From Mycobacterium kyorinense (GTDB lineage: Bacteria > Actinomycetota > Actinomycetes > Mycobacteriales > Mycobacteriaceae), in the NCBI RefSeq assembly GCF_001672775.1, contig NZ_LZKJ01000200.1:62001-126000 (forward strand): a DNA stretch of 64,000 nucleotides. The letters run 5' to 3'. Below the pieces are notes generated by a model. That model did no database searches. It was not told where the DNA came from and worked only from the letters and a program-made list of their open reading frames with translations. Made by a program: the position numbers and the translations under genes. Position 1 is the stretch's first letter. Each line of letters starts with the position of its first letter. Shown in pieces: positions 37,258 to 46,253 of the stretch.

Positions 37258-38928
37258 TCAGGACAGCGGCGCCGACCAGAACACGCTGGTGCCGCCACCG
37301 GGTGTCGAAGTGATCCGACACTCGCCGCCAATCTGCTCCGCCCGCCGCTGCATGTTCGTCAGCCCGCTGCGGCGCTGATTGTCCGGCGGGATGCCGCAGC
37401 CGTTGTCGAGGACCTCGATGCGCAACTGATGATTTACCAGGATGCGCACAGTCAACCGACGGGCCTGGGCATGGCGAACGGCGTTGCTGACAGCTTCGGT
37501 CACGACGGCGTCGGCGTGGTCGGCCAGATCGCCGGTGACCGCCCTCAGCGCTCCGGACATCTCCACTGTGGTGGTGAGGTCGCGGTCGTCGGTCAGCTCG
37601 GCGACTGTGTTCTGGATTCGGTCCCGAAAATCTGCGCCCGCCGCGCCGGCCGTATGCAACTTGAAGATCGTCGCTCGGATGTCCTCGATGGTGGCTTGCA
37701 AGTCGTCGACCGTACCCGTCAGCCGGTCCACAACCTCCGGGGAGCGCGCACGCGCGATGGTGCCCTGCAAATCCAATCCCGCGGCGAATAGCTTCTGGAT
37801 GACATGATCGTGTAGGTCGTGCGCGATCCGCTCGCGGTCGGCGAGAATCTCCAGTTCGCGGGAGTCTTCGCGGCTCCTCGCCAGCGTCAGCGCAATTGCG
37901 GCATGTCTGGCGAAATCACTGACGAGTTCGAGATATTCGTGCTCGAATGGCGGCTTCTCCGCTTTGCGGGCGACGGCGATCACTCCGAGCACCGTGTCGT
38001 CCCCACAAAGCGGTATTACTATCGCCGAGCGTTCACCGAGGTCGGTGAATCCTTTGATGGGGTATCGGAATGAGGTTGTAATCAAAGGTGTGCCGCTCCG
38101 AACGACCCCGCCCATGGTGGACCTTTCCACCGGTATCGGCTGGCCAATCGCCTGCGGGTTGTACTGCCCTGCTATAGCGGCGACCATGAGGGTGTCGACT
38201 TCGTCTGGCGGAAGATCCGGCTCGGTCGGAACCACCAGTATTGCGTGCTCGGCATCGGACAATTCCATGGCTCGGTCCACGATCAGCTGCAGCGACTGGG
38301 TTTGTGGTTCCGCGGACAGCAACGCGGTCATGATCTCGCGGCTGGCCTTCATCCACTTCGCGGCTGTGCGTTCTCGCTCGAACAGCCGCGCATTGTCGAT
38401 GGCGACGCCAGCTGCCGAGGCCAATGCTCGCGCCGCCATTTCTTCAGACTCCGAGAAAACGCGGCCCGGTTGATCGTCGCCCAAGTAGAGATTCCCGAAG
38501 ACGATTTCGCGCACGCTGATCGGCACGCCGAGGAACGCCCGTATCGTCGGGCCGTCCGCGACGAGTCCGGCCGCATGGGGATGCGTCACTAGATCGTCGA
38601 TCCGAAGGGCCTGGCCCAACTGCAGATCTCCGAGCCATCGTGCGGTGTCAGCACCAAGACCCTCGAGGATGAACGAGGTCACGGTGCCTTCGGACCCATA
38701 CCTGCCAAGCGCCCCGCAAGGCGCGCCGGTGAGCTCCATCGCCGCGCGGACAATCCGATGCAATGTCACTTCGAGATCCAGATCAGAACCAAGCTCGCTA
38801 ATGGTTCGCAGCAAAGATTCCATCTGGTCGCGGGCAGCCAGCAACTCGTCGAGTTGCTCGTGCATTCGGCGTACCAAGTCGCGTTGGCCCAGCTGTGCGA
38901 ACGCGGATTCGCCCGCGCCACGCTCCAT
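37258..38928 (-). CDS. DosS/DosT-like sensor histidine kinase lacking the haem-ligand histidine
   Basis: A 556-residue cytosolic kinase with GAF-A (~45-185), GAF-B (~205-350), a HisKA_3 domain with phospho-acceptor His373 in HDLHDHVIQ, and a HATPase domain (EAVSNAVRHA, DNGCGIP). This is the layout of M. tuberculosis DosS/DevS. When GAF-A is aligned by THPxxxG and RxFLGVP, the position of the DosS haem ligand His149 is Gly126, and about a dozen residues before it are missing. Oxygen sensing by haem is therefore unlikely. ATG 38928 is chosen over upstream frame extension by homology. It is divergent from the hydrogenase operon and not next to dosR. Confidence 0.88.
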   Translation of the reverse strand: MERGAGESAFAQLGQRDLVRRMHEQLDELLAARDQMESLLRTISELGSDLDLEVTLHRIVRAAMELTGAPCGALGRYGSEGTVTSFILEGLGADTARWLGDLQLGQALRIDDLVTHPHAAGLVADGPTIRAFLGVPISVREIVFGNLYLGDDQPGRVFSESEEMAARALASAAGVAIDNARLFERERTAAKWMKASREIMTALLSAEPQTQSLQLIVDRAMELSDAEHAILVVPTEPDLPPDEVDTLMVAAIAGQYNPQAIGQPIPVERSTMGGVVRSGTPLITTSFRYPIKGFTDLGERSAIVIPLCGDDTVLGVIAVARKAEKPPFEHEYLELVSDFARHAAIALTLARSREDSRELEILADRERIAHDLHDHVIQKLFAAGLDLQGTIARARSPEVVDRLTGTVDDLQATIEDIRATIFKLHTAGAAGADFRDRIQNTVAELTDDRDLTTTVEMSGALRAVTGDLADHADAVVTEAVSNAVRHAQARRLTVRILVNHQLRIEVLDNGCGIPPDNQRRSGLTNMQRRAEQIGGECRITSTPGGGTSVFWSAPLS

Positions 38929-38999
38929 GACCGCAAAAATAGTCCCCGCAGCCTTGTCGCTGCACGAAAACCACGTATTTTGGACCGGCTGCGCGCACC
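38929..38999. promoter_or_regulatory. Divergent kinase-hydrogenase promoter region
   Basis: Only about 71 bp separate the kinase and hydrogenase starts. On the minus strand GGGGACTATT (around 38938-38947) matches the left half of a DosR box; on the plus strand TTGGACCGGCTGCG (38980-38993) is a poor second candidate. Regulation by DosR is plausible but not clear from these motifs. Confidence 0.35.
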
Positions 39000-40127
39000 A
39001 TGGAGCGCATGGACAGCGCGGTAATCGATACCGCCGGGCTGCAGCAACTGGTGTCCGTCTTGATCGAGCGCGGATACCGAGTGGTAGGTCCGACGCTCTC
39101 GGACAACGCGATCGTGCTGGCAGAGCTGACTTCGGCAGACGATCTGCCAAAAGGTTGGGGAGTCGACGTAGCACCGGGGTATTACCGGCTCCGCCGTCGC
39201 GACGATGCCGCGCTGTTCGGGCACTCGGCCGGCCCGCAGTCCTGGAAGCAGTTCCTGCACCCGCCCAGGCAGCTGTTGTGGTCGTCGGATGGCACCGAAC
39301 CCGACGAGCAGCCCCGGTATGCGTTCATTGGGGTGCGGGCGTGCGACCTGTCCGCGATCAAGATCCTCAACGGTGTGCTCGGGGTGGGCACACATCCCGA
39401 CCAAGGCTTTGTCGGCCGGGTGCGGCGGATCTTCGTGGTGGCCGTCAACTGCACCGAGCCGGGCGGGCTGTGCTTCTGCGCATCGATGGGAACCGGACCC
39501 GAGGCGGGGCCTGGTTATGATCTCGCGCTCACCGAGCGCATCGAGGACGATGGCTGCCACTATGTGGTCGACGTCGGCACCGACGATGGCGCCGAGGTGT
39601 TGGCCGCCCTCTCCCATCGCGGCGCCGAGCAAGCCGAAATCGATTCGGCGCGATGCGATGTCAGCCAGGCAGCGGAACATATGGGCCGTCAGATGCCCGA
39701 GGGCGACCTGCGCGAGCTGTTGATCGTCTCCCGCGAATCATCCCGCTGGGAGAACGTCGCGGGCCGTTGCCTGACCTGTGGCAACTGCACCATGGTGTGT
39801 CCCACCTGCTTTTGCACCAGCACCGAGGACGTCACCGACCTGACCGACCAGCACGCCGAACGCTGGATGCAGTGGGCGTCGTGCTACGAATTCGACTTCA
39901 CCTACACCCATCCCGACAGCGTGCGGCAATCGGGTGAATCGCGGTATCGACACTGGATCACCCACAAGCTCGGAACCTGGCACGACCAGTTCGGCAGCAC
40001 CGGCTGTGTGGGCTGCGGCCGCTGTATCGCGTGGTGTCCCACTGGAATTGATATCACCGAGGAAATGAACGCACTCGCGGGGCTGGCCGATGATCGCTGG
40101 CAGGAAAGACCCGATGATGGGCGATGA
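39000..40127 (+). CDS. hyhB: Group 3b [NiFe] hydrogenase, iron-sulfur beta subunit
   Basis: A 375-residue electron-transfer subunit of the HydB/HyhB type. Two [4Fe-4S] motifs lie in the C-terminal half: CLTCGNCTMVCPTCFC and CVGCGRCIAWCPTGID. It links the catalytic dimer to the flavoprotein. It starts at ATG 39000 (ATG 39009 is an alternative) and overlaps the next gene by 4 bp (ATGA). Group 3b enzymes are soluble, bidirectional NADP-linked hydrogenases; in M. smegmatis the corresponding enzyme (Hyh) is hypoxia-induced under DosR. Confidence 0.9.
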   Translation: MERMDSAVIDTAGLQQLVSVLIERGYRVVGPTLSDNAIVLAELTSADDLPKGWGVDVAPGYYRLRRRDDAALFGHSAGPQSWKQFLHPPRQLLWSSDGTEPDEQPRYAFIGVRACDLSAIKILNGVLGVGTHPDQGFVGRVRRIFVVAVNCTEPGGLCFCASMGTGPEAGPGYDLALTERIEDDGCHYVVDVGTDDGAEVLAALSHRGAEQAEIDSARCDVSQAAEHMGRQMPEGDLRELLIVSRESSRWENVAGRCLTCGNCTMVCPTCFCTSTEDVTDLTDQHAERWMQWASCYEFDFTYTHPDSVRQSGESRYRHWITHKLGTWHDQFGSTGCVGCGRCIAWCPTGIDITEEMNALAGLADDRWQERPDDGR

Positions 40128-40978
40128 CTGAGGTCGCGGCTTGGCCGTCGGCGTCTTCGCCGATGGCGCCGGTCCCCCATTCCGTGCGCAGCCGGGTCGT
40201 CGAGAATTTCGAGTCGGCAACGATCCACCTGGAGCCGCTCGAACAACGCTTGGCGCCACCGACGCCAGGCCAGTTCATGATGTTGTACGCGTTCGGGGTC
40301 GGCGAGATCGCGATGTCCGTGAGCAGTGTTCCGTCCCATGCCGACGACACCCTCGGGCACACCATCCGATTGGTCGGAGCGGTTAGCCGCGCCCTCCACG
40401 ACGCCGAGGTAGGCACGGTCGTCGGGGTGCGCGGGCCGTTCGGCACCGACTGGGGTCTGGAATCGTGCACCGGTCGCGACCTGGTGATCGTCGCAGGCGG
40501 CTGCGGACTGGCACCGCTGCGGCCGGTGATTGTGCAGGTGCTAGCCCAGCGGCACCGGTATGGGCGAGCCGTGCTGGTCGCCGGGGCGCGAACACCGCAG
40601 CATTTCCTGTTTCGTGACGCGGCAGCCGAGTGGGCGCAAAACCCGCTGCTGGAAGCTGAATTGACCGTCGACACCGCGGGACCCGAGTGGCCCTGGCAGG
40701 TTGGCTTGGTCACCGAACCGCTGCGTCGGCTGACATTGGATCCGGGGCGTACCACCGCGTTGATCTGCGGGCCGGAGGCGATGATGAGGTTCAGTGCCCA
40801 AGCGTTGCTCGACAACGGCATGGCGGCCCGCGATATCCGGGTCTCGCTGGAACGCAACATGCAGTGCGGGATCGGCTGGTGTGGCCACTGCCAGCTGGGC
40901 CCGCTGCTGCTGTGTCGCGACGGGCCGGTCGTGACCTACGACATCGCCGAACCGCTGCTGCGGATCAAGGAACTGTAG
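40124..40978 (+). CDS. hyhG: Group 3b [NiFe] hydrogenase, flavoprotein gamma subunit
   Basis: A 284-residue ferredoxin-reductase-like subunit that binds FAD and NAD(P) and a [2Fe-2S] cluster. An FAD-binding barrel (~25-110) is followed by a nucleotide domain with GGCGLAPLRPVI, and the DHODB-type cluster motif near the C terminus, NMQCGIGWCGHC, with a later Cys in LLLCRDGP. It exchanges electrons between NAD(P)H and the Fe-S subunits. Confidence 0.9.
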   Translation: MTEVAAWPSASSPMAPVPHSVRSRVVENFESATIHLEPLEQRLAPPTPGQFMMLYAFGVGEIAMSVSSVPSHADDTLGHTIRLVGAVSRALHDAEVGTVVGVRGPFGTDWGLESCTGRDLVIVAGGCGLAPLRPVIVQVLAQRHRYGRAVLVAGARTPQHFLFRDAAAEWAQNPLLEAELTVDTAGPEWPWQVGLVTEPLRRLTLDPGRTTALICGPEAMMRFSAQALLDNGMAARDIRVSLERNMQCGIGWCGHCQLGPLLLCRDGPVVTYDIAEPLLRIKEL

Positions 40979-41737
40979 ATGAGCCCACCGACATTGGCCG
41001 TTTGGAAGTTCGCTTCCTGCGACGGTTGTCAGCTGACCTTCCTGGACTGCGAAGACGAACTGCTCACGATCGCCGAGCAGGTGCAGATAAGCACCTTTCT
41101 GGAAGCCTCCAGCGCGGTCATCGGCGGACCCTACGACGTGTCGCTGGTGGAGGGTTCAATCACCACCCCTGCCGACGAGCGGCGCATCAGAGAGATTCGC
41201 GAACAGTCCAAGGTGCTGGTCACCATCGGGGCCTGCGCCACGGCCGGTGGTGTGCAGGCGCTGCGCAACTTCGCCGATGTCAAGGAATTCGCCTCCGTCG
41301 TCTACGCGCACCCCGACTACATCGCCACGCTGGCCACCTCGACTCCGGCGTCGGCGCACGTTACGGTCGACTACCAGTTGCAGGGCTGCCCGATCGACCG
41401 GGGCCAGCTGCTCGACACCCTTTGCGCGCTGCTGGTCGGCCGCAAACCACGGCTGCCCGCCAAGACGGTATGCACCGAATGCAAGATGCGTGGGGTGACC
41501 TGTGTGCTTGTCGCCGATGGCATTCCCTGCCTGGGTCCGGTGACGCACGCCGGATGCGGGGCGTTGTGCCCGTCGTATCACCGCGGCTGCTACGGCTGCT
41601 TCGGCCCCGCCGCCACACACAACTCCGCGGCGCTGATCCCGCTGCTGCACCGCGATGGAATGTCCAACGACGACGTCGAGCAGGTGTTCTCGACGTTCAA
41701 TGTCACCAACTTCGCGGCGAAGCGAAACGACCAGTGA
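40979..41737 (+). CDS. hyhS: Group 3b [NiFe] hydrogenase, small subunit
   Basis: A 252-residue small subunit carrying Fe-S clusters. The proximal-cluster cysteines begin with [16 protein letters not shown], followed by IGACATAGG and QGCPIDRG; more cysteines lie in [11 protein letters not shown] and [19 protein letters not shown]. No Tat signal is present, consistent with a cytosolic group 3 enzyme. It starts directly after the gamma-subunit stop. Confidence 0.92.
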   Translation: MSPPTLAVWKFASCDGCQLTFLDCEDELLTIAEQVQISTFLEASSAVIGGPYDVSLVEGSITTPADERRIREIREQSKVLVTIGACATAGGVQALRNFADVKEFASVVYAHPDYIATLATSTPASAHVTVDYQLQGCPIDRGQLLDTLCALLVGRKPRLPAKTVCTECKMRGVTCVLVADGIPCLGPVTHAGCGALCPSYHRGCYGCFGPAATHNSAALIPLLHRDGMSNDDVEQVFSTFNVTNFAAKRNDQ

Positions 41738-43020
41738 GCACTCGCACACTCAATGTCGGCGCGCTGACCCGCGTCGAAGGGGAAGGCGCCCTGCGAGTCA
41801 GGTTGACTGGCGGCGCCGTCGACTGCGCCGAGCTCAACATCTATGAGCCGCCCCGGTTTTTCGAGGCGTTCCTTCGTGGGCGCGCCTACACTGAGCCGCC
41901 GGACATCACCGCTCGGGTATGCGGTATCTGCCCGGTCGCCTACCAGGTCAGCGCTTGCAACGCCATCGAGTCGGCGTGCGGGGTGACGGTCGACCCAGAG
42001 CTGGTGGCGCTGCGGCGGCTACTGTACTGCGGCGAATGGATCCACAGCCACGTCCTGCACATCTATTTGCTGCATGCGCCGGACTTTCTGGGCTATCCGG
42101 ATGCGATCAGCCTATCCAAGGAGCGCCGCGAGTTCGTCGAACGCGGACTGGCACTGAAGAAGGCTGGTAACCGACTGATGGAGCAGCTCGGCGGGCGGGC
42201 CATCCACCCGATCAACGTACGGTTGGGCGGGTTCTATTCGGTTCCTTCACGCGACGAGCTCAAACCACTGAGTGAGATATTGCGCCACGCGATGGACAAT
42301 GCGCTCTACACCGTGCACGCCGTCGCCGAATTCGACTTCCCTGAACTCGAATTCGACCACGAAGTGCTCGCGTTGACGGACCCGAACCACTACGCCATCG
42401 AGAACGGGACTATCGCGCGCAGTGCTGGACCAGCCTTCCCCGTTGACCAATTCCTCGATCACGTGGCTGAGTCGCAGGTGCCGCACTCCACCGCCCTGCA
42501 TGCCACCTTGGACGGTGGGCGCTACCTGACCGGCCCGATGGCACGCTACTCGCTGAATTCGACTGCACTGTCACCGATCGCCCGACAAGCCGCGGACGAC
42601 GCCGGGTTGGGTGACGAATGTCGAAACCCGTTCCGCAGCATCATCGCTCGAGCGGTCGAGGTGGTATACGCACTCGAGGAGGCGCTGCGCATCATCGCCG
42701 AGTACCAACGACCGCCCCGACCATTCGTCGAGGTGCCCGCCCGGGCCGGCGTAGGGCATGGCGTCAGCGAGGCGCCACGCGGGTTGCTGTATCACCGCTA
42801 TGAGATCGAAGACGACGGTCTGATCCGGGCGGTGACGATCATCCCGCCCACGTCCCAGAACCAGGCCGCCATCGAACACGACATGGCTGCGCTGGTAGCC
42901 GCCAACATGGCGTTGGACGATGACACGCTGACATCGTTGTGCGAGCGGGCGATTCGCAACTACGACCCCTGCATCTCGTGTTCAGCGCATTTCCTGACGT
43001 TGACGGTCGAGCGGCATTGA
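41734..43020 (+). CDS. hyhL: Group 3b [NiFe] hydrogenase, large (catalytic) subunit
   Basis: A 428-residue catalytic subunit. The nickel-site cysteines are Cys63/Cys66 in [11 protein letters not shown] and Cys413/Cys416 in DPCISCSAH near the C terminus. The tail after His419 (FLTLTVERH) is the peptide that maturation protease removes. GTG start overlapping the small subunit by 4 bp. It catalyses reversible H2 oxidation. No hypABCDEF maturation genes are in the window. Confidence 0.93.
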   Translation: MSTRTLNVGALTRVEGEGALRVRLTGGAVDCAELNIYEPPRFFEAFLRGRAYTEPPDITARVCGICPVAYQVSACNAIESACGVTVDPELVALRRLLYCGEWIHSHVLHIYLLHAPDFLGYPDAISLSKERREFVERGLALKKAGNRLMEQLGGRAIHPINVRLGGFYSVPSRDELKPLSEILRHAMDNALYTVHAVAEFDFPELEFDHEVLALTDPNHYAIENGTIARSAGPAFPVDQFLDHVAESQVPHSTALHATLDGGRYLTGPMARYSLNSTALSPIARQAADDAGLGDECRNPFRSIIARAVEVVYALEEALRIIAEYQRPPRPFVEVPARAGVGHGVSEAPRGLLYHRYEIEDDGLIRAVTIIPPTSQNQAAIEHDMAALVAANMALDDDTLTSLCERAIRNYDPCISCSAHFLTLTVERH

Positions 43021-43478
43021 TCGATACCGCCGTAGTCATCGGGATCGGCAATAGCTTCCGCCGCGATGACGGCGTGGGCCTCGCGGTTGCCGAACGAATC
43101 GCGCAATGCGGCATGCCAGGTGTGCGCGTGATGACCGCAACCGGCGAACCGGCGGCAGTGCTGGATGCCTGGAGCGGCGCCGCGCATGCCGTGGTGGTAG
43201 ATGCGGCGGCCGGCCAGGATGCAACGCCCGGCCGTATCCGGCGTTGGTCGGCGGCCGATCTTCGCGTCGAAGCGGCAGTCAGCTCACACACGCTGGGATT
43301 GGCGCAGACCGCTGCGCTGGGTCGCGCCCTCGGCCGGATGCCGGGCGAATTGGTGGTGTTCACCATTGACGTCGCCGATACCGGGCACGGTGTCGGACTG
43401 ACTCCGGCGGTCGCGGCCGCGGTACCCAAGGTGATCGACTCGATACTCGCCGTGCTCGACCGCCGCAAAGGCTGCTGA
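43017..43478 (+). CDS. Hydrogenase maturation protease (HycI/HyaD family)
   Basis: A 153-residue endopeptidase that cleaves the C-terminal tail of the large subunit after nickel insertion. VIGIGNSFRRDDGVGLAVAERI is the diagnostic start, with the nickel-binding Asp/Glu in DDGVG, a second Asp in VVVDAAAG and His in SSHTLG. TTG 43017, overlapping the hyhL stop, is the most compact start. It completes the hyh operon. Confidence 0.85.
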   Translation: MIDTAVVIGIGNSFRRDDGVGLAVAERIAQCGMPGVRVMTATGEPAAVLDAWSGAAHAVVVDAAAGQDATPGRIRRWSAADLRVEAAVSSHTLGLAQTAALGRALGRMPGELVVFTIDVADTGHGVGLTPAVAAAVPKVIDSILAVLDRRKGC

Positions 43479-43492
43479 CCCATCCAAGTCAG

Positions 43493-43594
43493 CTGAGGAC
43501 CAAAGTCCCCAACGCGCTCGAACACCGCTGACCGTCCCGATTCCAACTTCTCGTCAGGGCCCAATGGCGCCGCGCAATGGACCAATGGCCCTGC
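43493..43594 (+). promoter_or_regulatory. Two DosR-type boxes upstream of the acg-dosR operon
   Basis: Cores AGGACCAAAGTCCC (43496-43509, followed by CAA) and TGGACCAATGGCCC (43578-43591) are both strong matches. They lie 58-153 bp before acg, 82 bp apart, and imply positive autoregulation of dosR through the operon. Confidence 0.78.
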
Positions 43595-43648
43595 CGCCGC
43601 CTGCTTTCACAGAGAACGATTGGTGATTGATAAAGAGCGGAGGTCGAG

Positions 43649-44644
43649 ATGCCTGCCACCATGGTGGAAACCGAAATCATCAAAGGCGCCGTGCGGACAG
43701 CCTGTCGCGCCCCGTCGCTGCACAACAGTCAGCCGTGGCAGTGGACGCTGACCAGCATCGGTGAACTTCAGCTGTTCCTCGACTCCAGCCGTGTGTTGCC
43801 ATCCGACCGGTCCGGCCGGGAGGCGGTCATCAGTTGCGGCGCGGCATTAGGCCACCTTCGGGTGGCGATGGCGGCGACCGGTTGGCAAGCCATCGTCGAG
43901 CGATTCCCTAACCCCAACAATCCCTACCATCTGGCATCCGTCCACTTTGTCCCGATGGACTTTGTGACCGACGGGCATCATCGTCGCGCGGGTGCGATCG
44001 GTGAGCGCCGCAGTGACCGGCTGCCGTTCGCGCCGCCAGCCAACTGGGAGTCGTTCGAACCGGTCCTGCGCAACGCAATCGACCGCGACGACGTGCGTCT
44101 CGACGTGCTGTCCGACGATGTGCGTTCACGATTGGCGCAGGCCTCGCAGTTCACCGAGTCGCTGCGGCTCTACGACTCGAACTATCACTCTGAATTAGCC
44201 CGGTGGACAGCACCGTTCGAGTTCTCCGAAGGCATTCCGTACAGTTCTCTGGTCTCGGTGGCCGAACGCGACCGGGTCGACGTCGGACGGGTATTCCCTG
44301 CCGCTCATCACCACGAACGGCGCACCGAAATTCCGGAAGACCACGCGACGGTGCTGGTGCTATCCACAGATACCGACACTCGCCGCGACGCGTTGGCAAC
44401 CGGCGAAGTGCTATCCACCGTTTTGCTGGAATCCACGATGGCCGGCTTCGCCACCTGCCCGCTCACGCACTTCACCGAGCTGCGGGTTACCCGTGAAATC
44501 GTCGGGAGGCTCGTGGGCGACGACGACATAGTGCCCCAAATCCTGGTCCGCGTCGGGCTGGCCCCCACCGTGGAGCAAGCTCCACCGCCGACACCGCGGC
44601 GACCCCTCGCAGATGTCTTTCAGATAGCGAGCGATAGGAACTGA
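43649..44644 (+). CDS. acg: Acg-family nitroreductase (Rv2032-like)
   Basis: A 331-residue protein, the same length as M. tuberculosis Acg (Rv2032). MPATMVETEIIKGAVRTACR, RAPSLHNSQPWQW, TESLRLYDSNYHSEL and SEGIPYSSLVS match that protein closely. The family has a nitroreductase fold with an unusual flavin site, and a true enzymatic function has not been settled. GGAGG lies upstream of the ATG. It starts an operon with the Rv3134c-like USP (1-bp gap) and dosR. Confidence 0.9.
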   Translation: MPATMVETEIIKGAVRTACRAPSLHNSQPWQWTLTSIGELQLFLDSSRVLPSDRSGREAVISCGAALGHLRVAMAATGWQAIVERFPNPNNPYHLASVHFVPMDFVTDGHHRRAGAIGERRSDRLPFAPPANWESFEPVLRNAIDRDDVRLDVLSDDVRSRLAQASQFTESLRLYDSNYHSELARWTAPFEFSEGIPYSSLVSVAERDRVDVGRVFPAAHHHERRTEIPEDHATVLVLSTDTDTRRDALATGEVLSTVLLESTMAGFATCPLTHFTELRVTREIVGRLVGDDDIVPQILVRVGLAPTVEQAPPPTPRRPLADVFQIASDRN

Positions 44645-44645
44645 A

Positions 44646-45500
44646 ATGCGTGATCCATACTCCTCGTGCCCATGCGTTGTTGTCGGCATCGACGGTTCAC
44701 GCTCGGCGGTACAAGCCGCGATATGGGCCGTCGACGAGGCCATCGACCGCGATGTTCCCCTGCAGTTGTTATATGCAATCGAATCCGTCAGCAACGATCC
44801 CGACGACACCGCGGCCGAAGTCGCCTCCGCCGAGCGTGCGGTTCACAACGTCTTCACCACCATCGAATCGATGGGCAAGCCGGTCAAGCTGGAGTCCGAA
44901 ATCGTGCATGCCCATCCGCGGACCGCGTTGCTGGAGGCCTCGAGGTCGGCAGCCATGGTCTGTCTTGGCTCTGCCGGCCTTGCACATGCCGTTGCGGGCC
45001 ACATCGGATCTACCGCGTCGGCGGTGGCGGCTGGTGCGCACTGTCCGGTGGCCATCGTGCCGGCAAACCCCGCTGGACCTGGTTTGGTGCTCGCGGTCGT
45101 GGACGGATCGCCGGCCAGCAACACCGTTGTTGAGCGAAGTGTCGCAGAAGCGCTACTTCGAGCCTCGCCGCTGCGTGTTTTCAGTATGCGGCAGCCTCGG
45201 AGCGCCGACACGAGTGATGGTGTAGCCGATCGCAGCCAGCGGGTGAAAGCAGAGCTTGAGCACCGATTTACGCACTGGCGAAGAAACCATCCGAACCTCG
45301 ACATCGAGCCAGTGGATGAGCACAGCAGTCTGCTCAACTATTTGGAGCATCTGCAAAGGAAGGCCACACCGGTCCAACTGGTTGTGGTAGGTCCCGTGCG
45401 GCCTGGTCCACTAGACGTCCTTTGGAGCCCGTCGGGACGCGCTGCGCTGGAAGCCGCCCATTGCGCTCTGATGATTTGCGACCGACAGTGGTGGTTATGA
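44646..45500 (+). CDS. Universal stress protein (Rv3134c-like)
   Basis: A 284-residue two-domain USP that matches M. tuberculosis Rv3134c by its start ([34 protein letters not shown], in pieces) and by position before dosR. The nucleotide loop of domain 1 is degenerate ([16 protein letters not shown]), as in Rv3134c; domain 2 has no glycine loop. ATP binding is therefore questionable. Its stop overlaps the dosR start (ATGA), indicating coupled translation. Confidence 0.88.
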   Translation: MRDPYSSCPCVVVGIDGSRSAVQAAIWAVDEAIDRDVPLQLLYAIESVSNDPDDTAAEVASAERAVHNVFTTIESMGKPVKLESEIVHAHPRTALLEASRSAAMVCLGSAGLAHAVAGHIGSTASAVAAGAHCPVAIVPANPAGPGLVLAVVDGSPASNTVVERSVAEALLRASPLRVFSMRQPRSADTSDGVADRSQRVKAELEHRFTHWRRNHPNLDIEPVDEHSSLLNYLEHLQRKATPVQLVVVGPVRPGPLDVLWSPSGRAALEAAHCALMICDRQWWL

Positions 45501-46180
45501 ACCTCGATGACTCCGGTTTGTCCGCGACTGTCGGCCCGGTCAAGGTGTTCCTGGTTGACGACCACGAAGTTGTGCGGCGCGGTCTGATCGATCTGCTGAA
45601 CGCCGATCACCAGCTGGAGGTTGTGGGCGAAGCCGGGTCGGTACGTGAGGCACTGGCGCGGATTCCCGCCGTGCGGCCGGATGTCGCCGTGCTGGATGTG
45701 CGGTTGCCCGACGGCAGCGGCATCGAACTTTGCCGCGATCTGTTGTCTGGAATACCGGACCTGCGCTGTCTGATGCTGACCTCGTGCAGTTCAGACGAGG
45801 CAATGCTCGATGCCATCCTGGCTGGTGCCAGCGGATACGTCATCAAAGACATCAAGGGCATGGAGTTGGCGAAGGCCGTCAAAGACGTCGGCGCCGGAAA
45901 CTCGCTACTCGACAACCGTGCAGCGGCGGCGGTGATGGCTAGGCTTCGCGGCGAAGCACAGCCCGATCCGCTGTCGGGTCTCACCCAGCAGGAACGTGTG
46001 CTGCTAGGTCTCTTGGCCGAAGGGTCGACCAACAAACAGATCGCCGACCGGATGTTCCTCGCCGAGAAGACCGTAAAGAACTACGTGTCTCGGTTGCTGG
46101 CGAAGCTCGGAATGCAACGTAGAACCCAGGCAGCGGTGTTCGCATCTAAGCTTGACCGCCCGCGGCACGTCGACGAATAA
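45497..46180 (+). CDS. dosR: Hypoxia response regulator DosR/DevR
   Basis: A 227-residue NarL/LuxR-type regulator. The receiver domain begins [16 protein letters not shown], with acidic pair Asp21/Asp22, phosphorylated Asp67 in VLDVRL, Thr in LMLTS and Lys in GYVIKDIKG. The C-terminal HTH (~160-215) has [31 protein letters not shown], nearly identical in wording to M. tuberculosis DosR. A ten-residue-longer N terminus results from ATG 45497. No kinase gene follows, unlike the M. tuberculosis devR-devS operon. Confidence 0.93.
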   Translation: MNLDDSGLSATVGPVKVFLVDDHEVVRRGLIDLLNADHQLEVVGEAGSVREALARIPAVRPDVAVLDVRLPDGSGIELCRDLLSGIPDLRCLMLTSCSSDEAMLDAILAGASGYVIKDIKGMELAKAVKDVGAGNSLLDNRAAAAVMARLRGEAQPDPLSGLTQQERVLLGLLAEGSTNKQIADRMFLAEKTVKNYVSRLLAKLGMQRRTQAAVFASKLDRPRHVDE

Positions 46181-46253
46181 CACTCCCCGACCCGGGATGC
46201 TCGTTCCGCTGCGCTGCAAAAACTTCCCTTCGGTGCACCGAGTCCGTGTCGAG

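Noticed and set aside
40687-41733. Upstream extension of the hydrogenase large-subunit frame
   Set aside because: The frame runs through hyhG and hyhS; the hyhL start is the GTG at 41734 by motif position and 4-bp overlap.
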